A stretch of DNA of 39,108 bases from Dysgonamonadaceae bacterium (GTDB lineage Bacteria > Bacteroidota > Bacteroidia > Bacteroidales > Azobacteroidaceae), in contig JAISYU010000018.1 of the NCBI GenBank assembly GCA_031269685.1, positions 1 through 39,108 of the forward strand, given 5' to 3'. The notes below the pieces were generated by a model. That model saw nothing but the letters and a program-made list of their open reading frames with translations, did not search any database and was not told where the DNA came from. This document shows positions 9,357 to 19,194 of the stretch, one piece after another (positions within the stretch are counted from its first letter, which is position 1; every line of letters starts with the position of its first letter). Position numbers and translations under genes: made by a program.

Positions 9357-10601
9357 ATGTATACAATACAAACAGCTGTCAAAAAGCGATTTTTGAAGTA
9401 TGTGACGTACAATACGCAGTCCGATAAAGTATCACATACAGTTCCCAGTACAGTCGGTCAAACAATCTTTGCCAAGGCGCTCGAAGCCGAGATGCGCGAA
9501 ATAGGAATGACGGAAATTTCGATTGATAACAATTCGGTACTGATGGCAACATTGCCTTCAAATACGGACGTAACCATGCCCGTCATCGGGTTTATCGCGC
9601 ACCTTGATACCAGCCCTGACTTTTCAGGCGAAAATGTAAAGCCGAAGATCGTGAAGAAGTATGACGGGAGCGATATTATCCTCAATAAGAGGCGTAAAAT
9701 AGTCCTCTCCCCTGAAACTTTCCCCGAATTACTTCTCCATGTCGGCGAGGACCTGATAGTGACCGACGGAACGACTCTGCTCGGAGCCGACGACAAAGCC
9801 GGAATTGCGGAAATCATGACCGCCATCGAATATCTGATCTCCAATCCGGGAATTAAACACGGCGCTATTCGGGTAGCATTTACCCCGGACGAGGAAATTG
9901 GTAAAGGGATTGAGCATTTTGATGTGAAGAAATTCGGATGCGCATGGGCGTACACGGTCGACGGTGGGGAAGTGGGTGAGATTCAGTACGAAAACTTCAA
10001 CGCTGCCTCAGTAGAATTAACTTTCACCGGAATAAACGTGCACCCTGGATCGGCTAAGGGAAAGATGCGCAACGCTGCCAAACTCGCTATCCTGTTCGAT
10101 TCCATGCTCCCGAAAGATGATACACCCGAACAGACGGAAAATTACCAGGGATTCTTCCACCTTATGGACATAAAAGGCTCGATCGAAAAAGCCACAATGT
10201 CATACATCATCCGCGACTTCGATATATCGGGCTTCCAGAACCGGCTAATAAAAATGAAAACAATCATGGATACCTTCAATGACCAGTATCCGAACTCAGT
10301 GTCAATGAAAACTAATCAACAATACTTTAACATGTCCGGTATGATGAAAAAGAATGAAAGGCCTGTCAAACTTGCCGAGAAAGCCATGCTCCGCGAAGGA
10401 ATAACGCCCGTAAACAACCCCATTCGCGGGGGTACGGACGGAGCACAGCTGTCAACCAAAGAGTTGGCTTGCCCGAACATATTTACCGGCGGGCTTAATT
10501 TCCACGGGCAATATGAGTTCATACCGCTCCCATCAATGGAAAAAGCAACGAAAGTTATCACCGCAATCGCCGAACTCAACGAACCGGCGTATATCCATTA
10601 G
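9357..10601 (+). CDS. pepT: Peptidase T (tripeptide aminopeptidase)
   Basis: GFIAHLDTSPDFSGENVKP, LGADDKAGIAEIM, FTPDEEIGKGIEHFD; start MYTIQTAVKKRFLKYV at 9357 (ORF opens 9279). Confidence 0.94.
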   Translation: MYTIQTAVKKRFLKYVTYNTQSDKVSHTVPSTVGQTIFAKALEAEMREIGMTEISIDNNSVLMATLPSNTDVTMPVIGFIAHLDTSPDFSGENVKPKIVKKYDGSDIILNKRRKIVLSPETFPELLLHVGEDLIVTDGTTLLGADDKAGIAEIMTAIEYLISNPGIKHGAIRVAFTPDEEIGKGIEHFDVKKFGCAWAYTVDGGEVGEIQYENFNAASVELTFTGINVHPGSAKGKMRNAAKLAILFDSMLPKDDTPEQTENYQGFFHLMDIKGSIEKATMSYIIRDFDISGFQNRLIKMKTIMDTFNDQYPNSVSMKTNQQYFNMSGMMKKNERPVKLAEKAMLREGITPVNNPIRGGTDGAQLSTKELACPNIFTGGLNFHGQYEFIPLPSMEKATKVITAIAELNEPAYIH

Positions 10602-10663
10602 CAACCGCATTAATTTCCGGTAAACTAATCCTGCAACTGTTTCATATTCCCGTTAAATATCAT

Positions 10664-10690
10664 GCAAGTTACGATATTTTGGGGAGAAAT
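10664..10690. repeat. 27-nt dispersed repeat copy 2 (gcaagttacgatattttggggagaaat)
   Basis: 25/27 identical to 1319-1345; AATATC(10656-10661)/GATATT(10673-10678) inverted arms. Confidence 0.8.
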
Positions 10691-10696
10691 ATTGGT

Positions 10697-11788
10697 TTAT
10701 TCGGCTTTGAAATATTTGTCTAACAGTTCCTTTGCCGCCTTAAATGAACTTATTTCCGAATTAAGAACCTGTTGTTCCTTTGCCGCCAAAAGGGTTTCCA
10801 TATCAGGAGTGTGGTAGAAATGATTCTTTAACTGCTCGTTGATGCTCTCATACATCCAGTACTTAGCCTGCGAATTACGCCGGAAGTCAAAATAGCCGTT
10901 CCGCTTCGTGAAGGCGATGTATTCGTTGACCATTTCCCAGATTTCCGTGATGCCGAGTTTGAAGTAGCCGGAATAGGTCAGCACTTTCGGAGCCCAGCCC
11001 GAAGGAGGCATCGGGAAGAGGTGCAAGGCGTTGCGATATTGAGCGGCGGCAAGTTTAGCCCTGTCTATATTATTGCCGTCCGCTTTATTGACGATTATCC
11101 CGTCCGCCATTTCCATTATTCCGCGCTTGATTCCCTGCAATTCGTCGCCCGTGCCGGCAAGTTGAATCAGCAGGAAGAAATCTACCATTGAATGGACGGC
11201 GGTCTCAGACTGCCCTACCCCAACGGTTTCCACAAAGATAGTATCGAATCCTGCCGCTTCGCAAAGTATAATCGTTTCGCGCGTCTTGCGGGCAACACCG
11301 CCCAGCGAACCTGCCGACGGCGAAGGACGTATAAAGGCATTAGGCTCCCGCGACAGTTCTTCCATTCGCGTCTTGTCGCCCAATATACTGCCCTTCGAGC
11401 GTTCACTGCTGGGGTCGATTGCCAATACTGCAAGTTTCCTGTTTTTCTCTTTTATAAGGTGTATGCCGAAAACGTCGATTGATGTGCTTTTCCCTGCTCC
11501 AGGCACACCGGTAATACCTATCCGTACAGAGTTACCGGAAAATGGCAGACATTTTTCAATCACAGCCTGCGCAAGCGCCTGATGATCTTCTTTCTGACTC
11601 TCCAACAGTGTTACCGCCTGACTTAGAATCGTAATATTACCCTTGCGGATACCGTCGGCAAAATCATCCGGCGAATAGTCTTGACGCCGTTTACGCCCAC
11701 TCAGATAGGGATTAATAATTGGGGGCTGAGCGATACCTTTGTTCACATTCAGCCCCTTATATTGCGGATTATTCTCCGGATGCTGCAT
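10697..11788 (-). CDS. meaB: Methylmalonyl-CoA mutase-associated GTPase MeaB/ArgK
   Basis: IGITGVPGAGKSTSIDVFG, VLAIDPSS, ETVGVGQSE, IVNKADG. Confidence 0.93.
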   Translation of the reverse strand: MQHPENNPQYKGLNVNKGIAQPPIINPYLSGRKRRQDYSPDDFADGIRKGNITILSQAVTLLESQKEDHQALAQAVIEKCLPFSGNSVRIGITGVPGAGKSTSIDVFGIHLIKEKNRKLAVLAIDPSSERSKGSILGDKTRMEELSREPNAFIRPSPSAGSLGGVARKTRETIILCEAAGFDTIFVETVGVGQSETAVHSMVDFFLLIQLAGTGDELQGIKRGIMEMADGIIVNKADGNNIDRAKLAAAQYRNALHLFPMPPSGWAPKVLTYSGYFKLGITEIWEMVNEYIAFTKRNGYFDFRRNSQAKYWMYESINEQLKNHFYHTPDMETLLAAKEQQVLNSEISSFKAAKELLDKYFKAE

Positions 11789-11791
11789 ATG

Positions 11792-12835
11792 TCATGGATT
11801 CACTGTGATTTTTATTTCGGATAACGGTTTGTTTGGCGCGTTGGAAAAGACCGAAATGTTTGTTGTAAAGGCTTCTTTGATCTTTTTGTTAGCTGTAACA
11901 GTCAGATCAAAGATTTCGTCCGGCTTTATTGAGAATGTACTCTTCGAGATTGTGATACGCGGATCATTTACCTGAATTTTGTGGACTTTCAAGACTGACT
12001 GTCCCGAATTGGAGATTCTTATGGTTTGACTACGTGATTTTTTCAGGTTCTCGAAGTTAATTTCATTTGCGGAGAAATTGATTTTCCCTGCCGCTTTCTT
12101 CTGTTCGGCGGAAAGGTTAAGGTCTTTATCTACAACAGTGACAGTGTATGGGAAATATTTCGATTTGCCGTCAATAATTAGTTCGAGACTATCCTTGATG
12201 TGTCCGTATCCGGCATTGGAAGGGTGGAATGTGATGTCTACCGTCGACTCCTTTTTTGCTCCTAACGGTTCTTCTCCAAAAGCCACATTCAGATACTTGG
12301 GAGTTTTGTTGGCTTGTTGCGATATTGGCTTGTCGGAGGAATTGTTGAATACTTCCAGGCGTACAGACCTGGTTCCATTTGGCGCAAGCGTACCGAAGTT
12401 GATTTCCTGTTTTTTGATGCGGTAGTCACCGATAGCAATGGGATATTCCTCTATCATGTTGCGTTCGCGGACAACGGTACCAGAGATCAGCAGTTGTATA
12501 TTCGACTCGTGATTAGTGCTGACCGTTATTGACTTACGAAAACTCAAACTGTAACCTTTCGGATTGAATGTTACCGTAATATTTCCCGATCCCCCTGGCT
12601 CCACCGGTTCTTTGGTGTGAGACTTGGTAGTACATCCGCACGTTGTATTCACTTTTGTGATGACCAGCGGCGTAGAGTAGTTGTTTGTAAACTCAAAGAC
12701 ATGAGTTACCGGTCCTTCCGACTCTGCAATTTTCCCAAAATCGTAGGACAGTTCCTTGAACTTGATACCCTCTTCGGCAAGGCAAGCGCCAATTCCGAGT
12801 GCGAGGCAGACAAAAAATAAAACTGTTTGTTTCAT
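11792..12835 (-). CDS. DUF1573-domain exported protein
   Basis: Signal peptide; KFKELSYDFGKIAESEGPVTHVFEFTNNYSTPLVITKVNTTCGCTT is the DUF1573 signature. Confidence 0.88.
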   Translation of the reverse strand: MKQTVLFFVCLALGIGACLAEEGIKFKELSYDFGKIAESEGPVTHVFEFTNNYSTPLVITKVNTTCGCTTKSHTKEPVEPGGSGNITVTFNPKGYSLSFRKSITVSTNHESNIQLLISGTVVRERNMIEEYPIAIGDYRIKKQEINFGTLAPNGTRSVRLEVFNNSSDKPISQQANKTPKYLNVAFGEEPLGAKKESTVDITFHPSNAGYGHIKDSLELIIDGKSKYFPYTVTVVDKDLNLSAEQKKAAGKINFSANEINFENLKKSRSQTIRISNSGQSVLKVHKIQVNDPRITISKSTFSIKPDEIFDLTVTANKKIKEAFTTNISVFSNAPNKPLSEIKITVNP

Positions 12836-13001
12836 TGTTATTTATTTTTAATAAATTTAAATTGTTATTTATAAATGAATAATTTGCATCATAAAAATCG
12901 CTGCAAAGGTAATTATTTTTCGTAAATATAATAGTTATTTGTCCTGTTATTGCTTGGCATTTGTGTTTTAATCCATTATTTTATTGAAGAATATAGACTA
13001 C

Positions 13002-13295
13002 CTATTTGAAAACAATATTGTCCAAAACTTCCCGTCCTGCTTTTTCGTTTAATCGCCGGATCAGTTGTTCACGGCAAAGCGTCAGTTCGCTTTTTACTAC
13101 CGAAGATGTGATTTTTGCGTACAGTATGCGGTTCCGTATATACAATCCGTCGGTGTAACGGGTTACGGTATTGCCCATCAGGCTGTACCATGCGTTTATC
13201 GCGCGATTTTCCGCCATCTTTATCGACAGTTCTGGATTACCGGCAAGGATTTCGTCGATAATACTGCCTATGTTTTGTGTATTTACCCGTTTCAT
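13002..13295 (-). CDS. DUF721 (DciA-like) protein
   Basis: 97 aa; AINAWYSLMGNTVTRYTDGLYIRNRILYAKITSSVVKSELTLCREQLIRRLNEKAG; 4-bp overlap with recF. Confidence 0.8.
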   Translation of the reverse strand: MKRVNTQNIGSIIDEILAGNPELSIKMAENRAINAWYSLMGNTVTRYTDGLYIRNRILYAKITSSVVKSELTLCREQLIRRLNEKAGREVLDNIVFK

Positions 13296-14392
13296 AGTTC
13301 GCCTATTTTGCCATTTTCCACGCGGAACAGTTTGTAATCGTGATTCATACCGGCAAGGATTTCATCCATATACTTACGGTTTGTGTCTGTAATGAAAATT
13401 TGCCCGAACCGTTTACTTGCCGCAAGTTTCACTATCTGTTCCACGCGCACGGCGTCAAGTTTGTCAAAAATATCGTCCAGTAAAAGGAGGGGGGGAGAGG
13501 TACCTTTTTTTGATAAATAGTCGAATTGCGCAAGTTTCATTGCAATTAAGCAGGTCTTGTTTTGCCCCTGCGAGCCAATTTTGCGAATCAGGAACTTGTC
13601 GAACATAAACAGGAAATCATCTTTGTGGACGCCGACGCCGGTGAAGCCGAGCAGTTTGTCGCGTTCTCTGTTGGAGGCTATCAGCGTTTCGGTGTTATTA
13701 TCGTTAAACTGTGATTCGTATTGCATATCAACGTTTTCGCTTCCAATACATATCTGACTGTAATATTCTTTAAAGACAGGCAGGAATCCTTCGATAAATT
13801 CTTTACGTTTTGCGTGGAGTGTTTTACCGTTGGTTAAAAGTTGGCTGTCGAGAACATCAAACAGAGAATCATCCGTCGCGTAGGGAGTATTTTCCCGCAG
13901 TAGGGAATTTCGTTGCCTCAGCACTTTATTGTAGTGAATCAGCGTATGTAGATAACTTTTATCATATTGACTGATAACCATGTCCACAAATTTGCGCCGT
14001 TCGTCACTACCTCCTTGAATCAGGCTGCTATCGGCAGGAGAAACCATAACCAGCGGAATAAGTCCGATATGTTCCGACATTCGTTCGTATTCTTTTTTGT
14101 TTCTTTTGAAGACTTTACGGCTACGGGGTTTAATTCCGCAATAGATTTCTTCTTCCCTGCAACCATCGGTATAGAAACCTTGCAGGACACAAAATTCGGA
14201 GTCATGTTTTACTAACTGGCTTTCTGGCAAGTTGGTGTAACTTTTTGTGAATGAAAGATAATACAGTGCATCGAGCAGATTTGTTTTACCCATTCCGTTA
14301 TTACCGAAAAAGCAATTCATTTTAGAAGAGAAAATCAAATCGGCTTCCTCTATATTTTTGAAATTGAGTATTGAAATCCTGTTGATGATCAT
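13292..14392 (-). CDS. recF: DNA replication/repair protein RecF
   Basis: FFGNNGMGKTNLLDALYYLSF Walker A; LLLLDDIFDKLDAVR Walker B; IFITDTN. Confidence 0.95.
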   Translation of the reverse strand: MIINRISILNFKNIEEADLIFSSKMNCFFGNNGMGKTNLLDALYYLSFTKSYTNLPESQLVKHDSEFCVLQGFYTDGCREEEIYCGIKPRSRKVFKRNKKEYERMSEHIGLIPLVMVSPADSSLIQGGSDERRKFVDMVISQYDKSYLHTLIHYNKVLRQRNSLLRENTPYATDDSLFDVLDSQLLTNGKTLHAKRKEFIEGFLPVFKEYYSQICIGSENVDMQYESQFNDNNTETLIASNRERDKLLGFTGVGVHKDDFLFMFDKFLIRKIGSQGQNKTCLIAMKLAQFDYLSKKGTSPPLLLLDDIFDKLDAVRVEQIVKLAASKRFGQIFITDTNRKYMDEILAGMNHDYKLFRVENGKIGEL

Positions 14393-14395
14393 ACT

Positions 14396-15946
14396 TTACT
14401 CTGCTTCGCACACTACTCTGAATCCTATCCCTTTGATGTCGGAATACCACCAGATACTTTTCGGTTGTTGCGGGTCTGTTTTCAGCCATACGGCATGTTT
14501 TGAACAATCGCGGGCGGCGCAGCGTAATTCTGAAGCATCTGAAGTATAGTTTCCACCTCGGACGACATATTCATCTCCTTCCGTTACGAGCGGATTAGTG
14601 CAGTCGCCGAGTTTTTGATATGCTTCCGCGTCATACTTGTCGGCGCAGTATTCCATCACATTACCGAGCATATTTTTCAATCCGAACGGGTTAGGCTTCA
14701 CAGCGTCTGGCGTTTGTGTACGGTTTTTGCTGTTGTTAGCATAGACGGCGAAATCGGATATTATTTTAGTTTCGGCGTTTGAGAACTTACGCCGGAAACC
14801 TTCATTGGAATACGTTGACGGGTTACCTTGGAAGAAATAAGGTGTTTCCGTACCGCCGCGTGCTGCATATTCCCATTCGGCTTCTGTTGGCAGGCGATAT
14901 TTCTTACCGGTTACGAGAGACAGCCATTGGCAGAACGTTTCAGCCCCGTAATGGGTCATTGTTATTGCCGGTCGTTGACCGCCGCCCCAGCCTTGGTCGG
15001 GATATCCGAAAGGCGGTGTTGGACCTGCTACTGCATCTACGTCAAGGCGGCTGTTGTTTGCAAAGACATTTTCTGGAGGTGTACGTCCTTCGCTTGTGGT
15101 TTTTGAGTAGAATGCCCAGTACATATCCCATGTGACTTCCGTTTCGGACATAAAGAATCGGCTAAGGGTTACATTATGTACCGGACCTTCGTCCTGTTTA
15201 CGGAATTTCTCTTTGTCTTGGCTACCCATTTTGAATGTACCTTCGGGAATCGCCACCATGTTAAACGAAACGGCTGAGCCTGGAATTTGTTCTGTAAACG
15301 AAGTAAAATCGGTAACTGTTGTTGCTGATTTAAAGAATTTGGAAGTATCGACAACCTGGTATGTAACATCTTCCACTTTCAGCGAACCGTGTTTGTAGTT
15401 TGGGTTATAGTGTCCCGCATCGAGGTGGCAGGATATACATTGCAGGTTCAGTTTCTTTTCGTTTTCCTCATAGTAGAGATGGGCGGTAATAGCCTCATCG
15501 TTTATACCTTCGGGGAAAAGGTTATGGTGGCACTCTTTACATGACTCATTAGGTATATACTTGACTGCTTCTTCGAGTTCCGACTTCCTGTCCCACTCGT
15601 ATTTTGCGCTGTCTTTGAACAGGAAAGCCCATGTATGATGTATTCCGAAGTTAATTTTCGCGGAATAATGGGCAATCGTATTATGTTTCGGCGGCAGGTG
15701 GCAATCGACGCAATGCACTCGCGTTCCGCTTTTGTTTGTGTAATGTACCGACAGTTTCCAGCTTGTATCTGCGTGTGGATGCACATGGCATTTTGCGCAG
15801 GATTCGTCGGTTGAATAATACACCGAGACCTGGTAAGCGGAGCAGAATATGCCTATACCGATAGCGATACCTAATATCAGGTAAAACGATTTGCGTTTAA
15901 TAAAAGAAACCTTTTTTTCGTCCGGAAAATAATTTAACATTCTCAT
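14396..15946 (-). CDS. Fusion of NapC/NirT-like multiheme c-type cytochrome with SUMF1/formylglycine-generating-enzyme-like domain
   Basis: N-terminal TM; four CxxCH motifs (CAKCH, CVDCH, CKECH, CISCH); then RLPTEAEWEYAARGG, NPFGLKNMLGNVMEYCAD, GFRVV SUMF1 motifs. Confidence 0.88.
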   Translation of the reverse strand: MRMLNYFPDEKKVSFIKRKSFYLILGIAIGIGIFCSAYQVSVYYSTDESCAKCHVHPHADTSWKLSVHYTNKSGTRVHCVDCHLPPKHNTIAHYSAKINFGIHHTWAFLFKDSAKYEWDRKSELEEAVKYIPNESCKECHHNLFPEGINDEAITAHLYYEENEKKLNLQCISCHLDAGHYNPNYKHGSLKVEDVTYQVVDTSKFFKSATTVTDFTSFTEQIPGSAVSFNMVAIPEGTFKMGSQDKEKFRKQDEGPVHNVTLSRFFMSETEVTWDMYWAFYSKTTSEGRTPPENVFANNSRLDVDAVAGPTPPFGYPDQGWGGGQRPAITMTHYGAETFCQWLSLVTGKKYRLPTEAEWEYAARGGTETPYFFQGNPSTYSNEGFRRKFSNAETKIISDFAVYANNSKNRTQTPDAVKPNPFGLKNMLGNVMEYCADKYDAEAYQKLGDCTNPLVTEGDEYVVRGGNYTSDASELRCAARDCSKHAVWLKTDPQQPKSIWWYSDIKGIGFRVVCEAE

Positions 15947-16079
15947 TTTTCAATTAAAATTAATTACAGAGGCGGGTGCAAAGGTAATAAATATTTGTAC
16001 GCCGGCAAAATTTCACGCATTATTGGGCGGCATATTCAAATATTGAGTAACTTTGCGCCGGTTTTTTTATATATATCTA

Positions 16080-17084
16080 ATGAAAAAAAATATTGCTGTT
16101 ATAGCCGGAGGGTACTCTTCCGAATATATTGTGTCTATCAAAAGTGCTGAGGGTATATGTTCTTTCCTCGACAGAGAAAAGTTTAATGTATATACGGTAG
16201 TGATTACCAAAGATAAGTGGATGGTCGTGTTCCCGGAAACAAATACGGAAGAGATTCCGGTTGATAAGAACAATTTCAGTTTCTTTGCCGACGGCAGGAA
16301 GATATTGTTTGACTTTGCATGGATAACCATTCACGGTACACCCGGTGAAGACGGTCTCTTGCAGGGATATTTCGATATGCTCGGTATTCCATACTCCTGC
16401 TGCGGGGTATTGGCTGCCGCCTTGACGTTCAATAAATACTGCTGCAAGCAATATCTTGCCGGTTTCGGTATAAAATCTGCAAAAGCAGTCTTATTGAAAA
16501 AGAACGGCGGGATAAATACCGGCAAATTGACGAAAGAACTCGGATTACCGCTATTCGTAAAGCCAAACGACGGCGGCTCAAGTTTCGGAACGACAAAAGT
16601 TACTGCCCCCGACAGGCTTAAGGCTGCGATCACGATGGCTTTTGAAGAAGGTAGCGAGGTAATTGTCGAAAGTTTTATGGAAGGTATGGAAGTAACTTGC
16701 GGATGCTATAAAACGGATAAGATTTTTGTTTTCCCCGTTACGGAAGTTGTCAGTAAAAACGAGTTTTTTGACTATGAGGCAAAGTACACGGGCGACAAAG
16801 TGGAGGAAATTACGCCTGCGCGGATTTCTAAGGAACTTTCCGGCAAGATACAGGCTATGACTGCGAAGATATATGACCTGGTCGGCGCGAAAGGTATCAT
16901 CCGCGCCGATTATATAATCTCCGTAAAAGGGGAAATTGGTTTGCTTGAGGTCAATACTACGCCGGGAATGACGGCTACAAGCTTTATTCCACAGCAAATT
17001 CGCGCGGCAAGGCTCAATATTATGGATGTCTTGACGGATATAATTGATCACATCAGCTCTTCTTGCCTGCAATCCCATTCATAA
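16080..17084 (+). CDS. ddl: D-alanine--D-alanine ligase
   Basis: ATP-grasp: LGLPLFVKPNDGGSSFGTTKV, IIRADYIISVKGEIGLLEVNTTPGMTATS; start MKKNIAVIAGGYSSEY at 16080. Confidence 0.93.
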   Translation: MKKNIAVIAGGYSSEYIVSIKSAEGICSFLDREKFNVYTVVITKDKWMVVFPETNTEEIPVDKNNFSFFADGRKILFDFAWITIHGTPGEDGLLQGYFDMLGIPYSCCGVLAAALTFNKYCCKQYLAGFGIKSAKAVLLKKNGGINTGKLTKELGLPLFVKPNDGGSSFGTTKVTAPDRLKAAITMAFEEGSEVIVESFMEGMEVTCGCYKTDKIFVFPVTEVVSKNEFFDYEAKYTGDKVEEITPARISKELSGKIQAMTAKIYDLVGAKGIIRADYIISVKGEIGLLEVNTTPGMTATSFIPQQIRAARLNIMDVLTDIIDHISSSCLQSHS

Positions 17085-17611
17085 TCGCGCTTGGGCTTAT
17101 AATCAAGCGAATAACTGTCCTGTACGACCGTCACATTTGACGGAACATCGGCGCGAATCACGCATCCGGCGCCGATGGTTACGTTATCGCCAATGGTCAC
17201 GCCTGCTGTAATCGTGCAGTTGCCGCCTATCCATACGTTATTTCCGATCGTAACCCCGCGCTTGAAGCCTTTTTTGCGGTCGTCGTATTTATAATGGTTG
17301 ATTGTGGTAATTATTACGTTTGGTCCAATGTTTACATTATCCCCCAGCCTTAGTCCGCCTGATGCATTTATATAATTACCCATATTATCGCCAGGATCGC
17401 AGCAGATTCCTTTCTTAATATTACGCCATTCTCTTACAACGCTCGTGAAATGCACGGGCCAAGGTACGTTGCGGTTGAAACCGACAATCTTTTGCATAAT
17501 AAAGAACCGAAAGAAGATATATCTGTAAGTTGCATAACCTTTTTGTCTTTGGAATTGGGGATATGCCAGCCGTATCAGCGGTTTAAGAATTAGTTCGACA
17601 AGTTTTTTCAT
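17048..17611 (-). CDS. Hexapeptide-repeat (LbH) acyltransferase
   Basis: NVNIGPNVIITTINHYKYD, GVTIGNNVWIGGNCTITAGVTIGDNVTIGAGCVIRADVPSN; 3' end overlaps convergent ddl. Confidence 0.88.
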   Translation of the reverse strand: MKKLVELILKPLIRLAYPQFQRQKGYATYRYIFFRFFIMQKIVGFNRNVPWPVHFTSVVREWRNIKKGICCDPGDNMGNYINASGGLRLGDNVNIGPNVIITTINHYKYDDRKKGFKRGVTIGNNVWIGGNCTITAGVTIGDNVTIGAGCVIRADVPSNVTVVQDSYSLDYKPKRDYEWDCRQEELM

Positions 17612-19185
17612 AACGTTTCAATAAAATTTCTTACTTTCATCATATACCATTGAGAAAAGATTCCGTTTATCGACAGTTTCTTCCTAATTCTTCCCGACGC
17701 TTTCAATTCTTTTGCAAAACTGCGCGAGTAATAACGTGAGCCCGTCGTGTTATTTTTATAGATATTGACAAAATATTTCAGGAACGGGATGTGATTTTTC
17801 AAGGTGGAATTAAATGCAACCCTTTTTGCGAGGTGTTTTGACGGATACAACTCTTTATTTTGAAAACTGATATTAAATTCTTCAAACTGTTCGGACAATA
17901 ATTCCATGTAAAGGTTTTTATCGAATTTGTGTTCAAAGGGAATATGGCTAAAAAAATCAAAAAGTATCTTGTCTGCCAGGGGCAACAGGTATTCAAAGCC
18001 GAAAAAATCGAAAATTTTCGAGTCATGATAGCCAAACTTTGTTGTAGTTTCACGGAATCGCCAGTTTTCGTAAACCATAAAGGCGGGATATTGACCGGTT
18101 TTATCGTCAAGTTCAGCGATTTCCTTTCTTATTACCGAAGATTCTTTCTTATTAAGGTAAATATAGGAAAACACTTTTCCGAGCAGGAAATCCGAAAACG
18201 AGAAATTGCTTTGATTCATTTTCTCCGTCAATAAATCGCCTGCAACGGCGCCGGAATGTCCTGGGATAAAGACTGTATTGGGCGGTATATTATAAATATT
18301 TACAAGTTCGCGGAGGGCATAGAACTGTTGTTCGGAGAAAACGGCGCTGTAATTGCTTGCAAAGTTCACGTAATCATTGAAAAGAGGGTCTTTGGCGAGT
18401 GCAAAATCACGATACTTGCCATAATCAATAAAAATATGCTTGAAACCGAGCCTTTCCGCTGTCTTCTTCGCGTTTTCTCTTTCGGGACAACTGTTTTCAC
18501 CAAACGTATAGCACAAAACATTTTCATAATTACACTTCTTCAACATCAATGCAACCAATCGCGAGTCGTATCCGCCGCTGAGCGGTATCGCCACCGGGCG
18601 TCCGTCAAGGAGTTTTATCAATCGCTCGGCAACTTTTTCGAGGATATTTTTAAGTTGTTCTTTGAGTTCTTTGCGTGAAAGCGGATTAAAGTTGTTCGAG
18701 AGGAATGATGTATGAAATTCTTTAGCGAGCGAGTTGTTTTCAAAGCATAACCCTTCACCCGCCTGCACTTGGAATATATTTTTCAGCAAAGTTTTTTCGT
18801 ACAACGTAAATCCCGAACAGGCAATAGCAATGGCGCTTTCTTCATCTATCAGGAACGGGATTGAATTAGCCTTTGTGATTGTATCTGGATTGTCGGTAAT
18901 GTAGAACTCGTCGCCTTTGATATGATAAAACAGCGGGAATGCGCGTGTATGATCGATTGCCGCCCAGAGCGAATCCTTTTTCTCTATCACCACTGAAAAG
19001 AGCCCGTTTGCTTTTCCCGCTTTTTCCATGAAATCGGAAAAGGAAACGGAGGAATTAAAGTATTCCAACAGCTTCTTTTCCTTCATCTGTTGATTATTTG
19101 AATCGGCAATGAATCCTTTTACGAAAGCCTTGCCGTTACCGTGCCATTTGTATCCGTTATTATTTAACAAATTGATATTTATCAT
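17608..19185 (-). CDS. Asparagine-synthase-like protein (PP-loop), N-terminal glutaminase-like domain lacking Cys
   Basis: AIPLSGGYDSRLVALMLKK PPi motif; N-terminal MININLLNNNGYKWHGNGKAFVKG without Cys2. Confidence 0.82.
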   Translation of the reverse strand: MININLLNNNGYKWHGNGKAFVKGFIADSNNQQMKEKKLLEYFNSSVSFSDFMEKAGKANGLFSVVIEKKDSLWAAIDHTRAFPLFYHIKGDEFYITDNPDTITKANSIPFLIDEESAIAIACSGFTLYEKTLLKNIFQVQAGEGLCFENNSLAKEFHTSFLSNNFNPLSRKELKEQLKNILEKVAERLIKLLDGRPVAIPLSGGYDSRLVALMLKKCNYENVLCYTFGENSCPERENAKKTAERLGFKHIFIDYGKYRDFALAKDPLFNDYVNFASNYSAVFSEQQFYALRELVNIYNIPPNTVFIPGHSGAVAGDLLTEKMNQSNFSFSDFLLGKVFSYIYLNKKESSVIRKEIAELDDKTGQYPAFMVYENWRFRETTTKFGYHDSKIFDFFGFEYLLPLADKILFDFFSHIPFEHKFDKNLYMELLSEQFEEFNISFQNKELYPSKHLAKRVAFNSTLKNHIPFLKYFVNIYKNNTTGSRYYSRSFAKELKASGRIRKKLSINGIFSQWYMMKVRNFIETL

Positions 19186-19194
19186 TTTCTTCTT

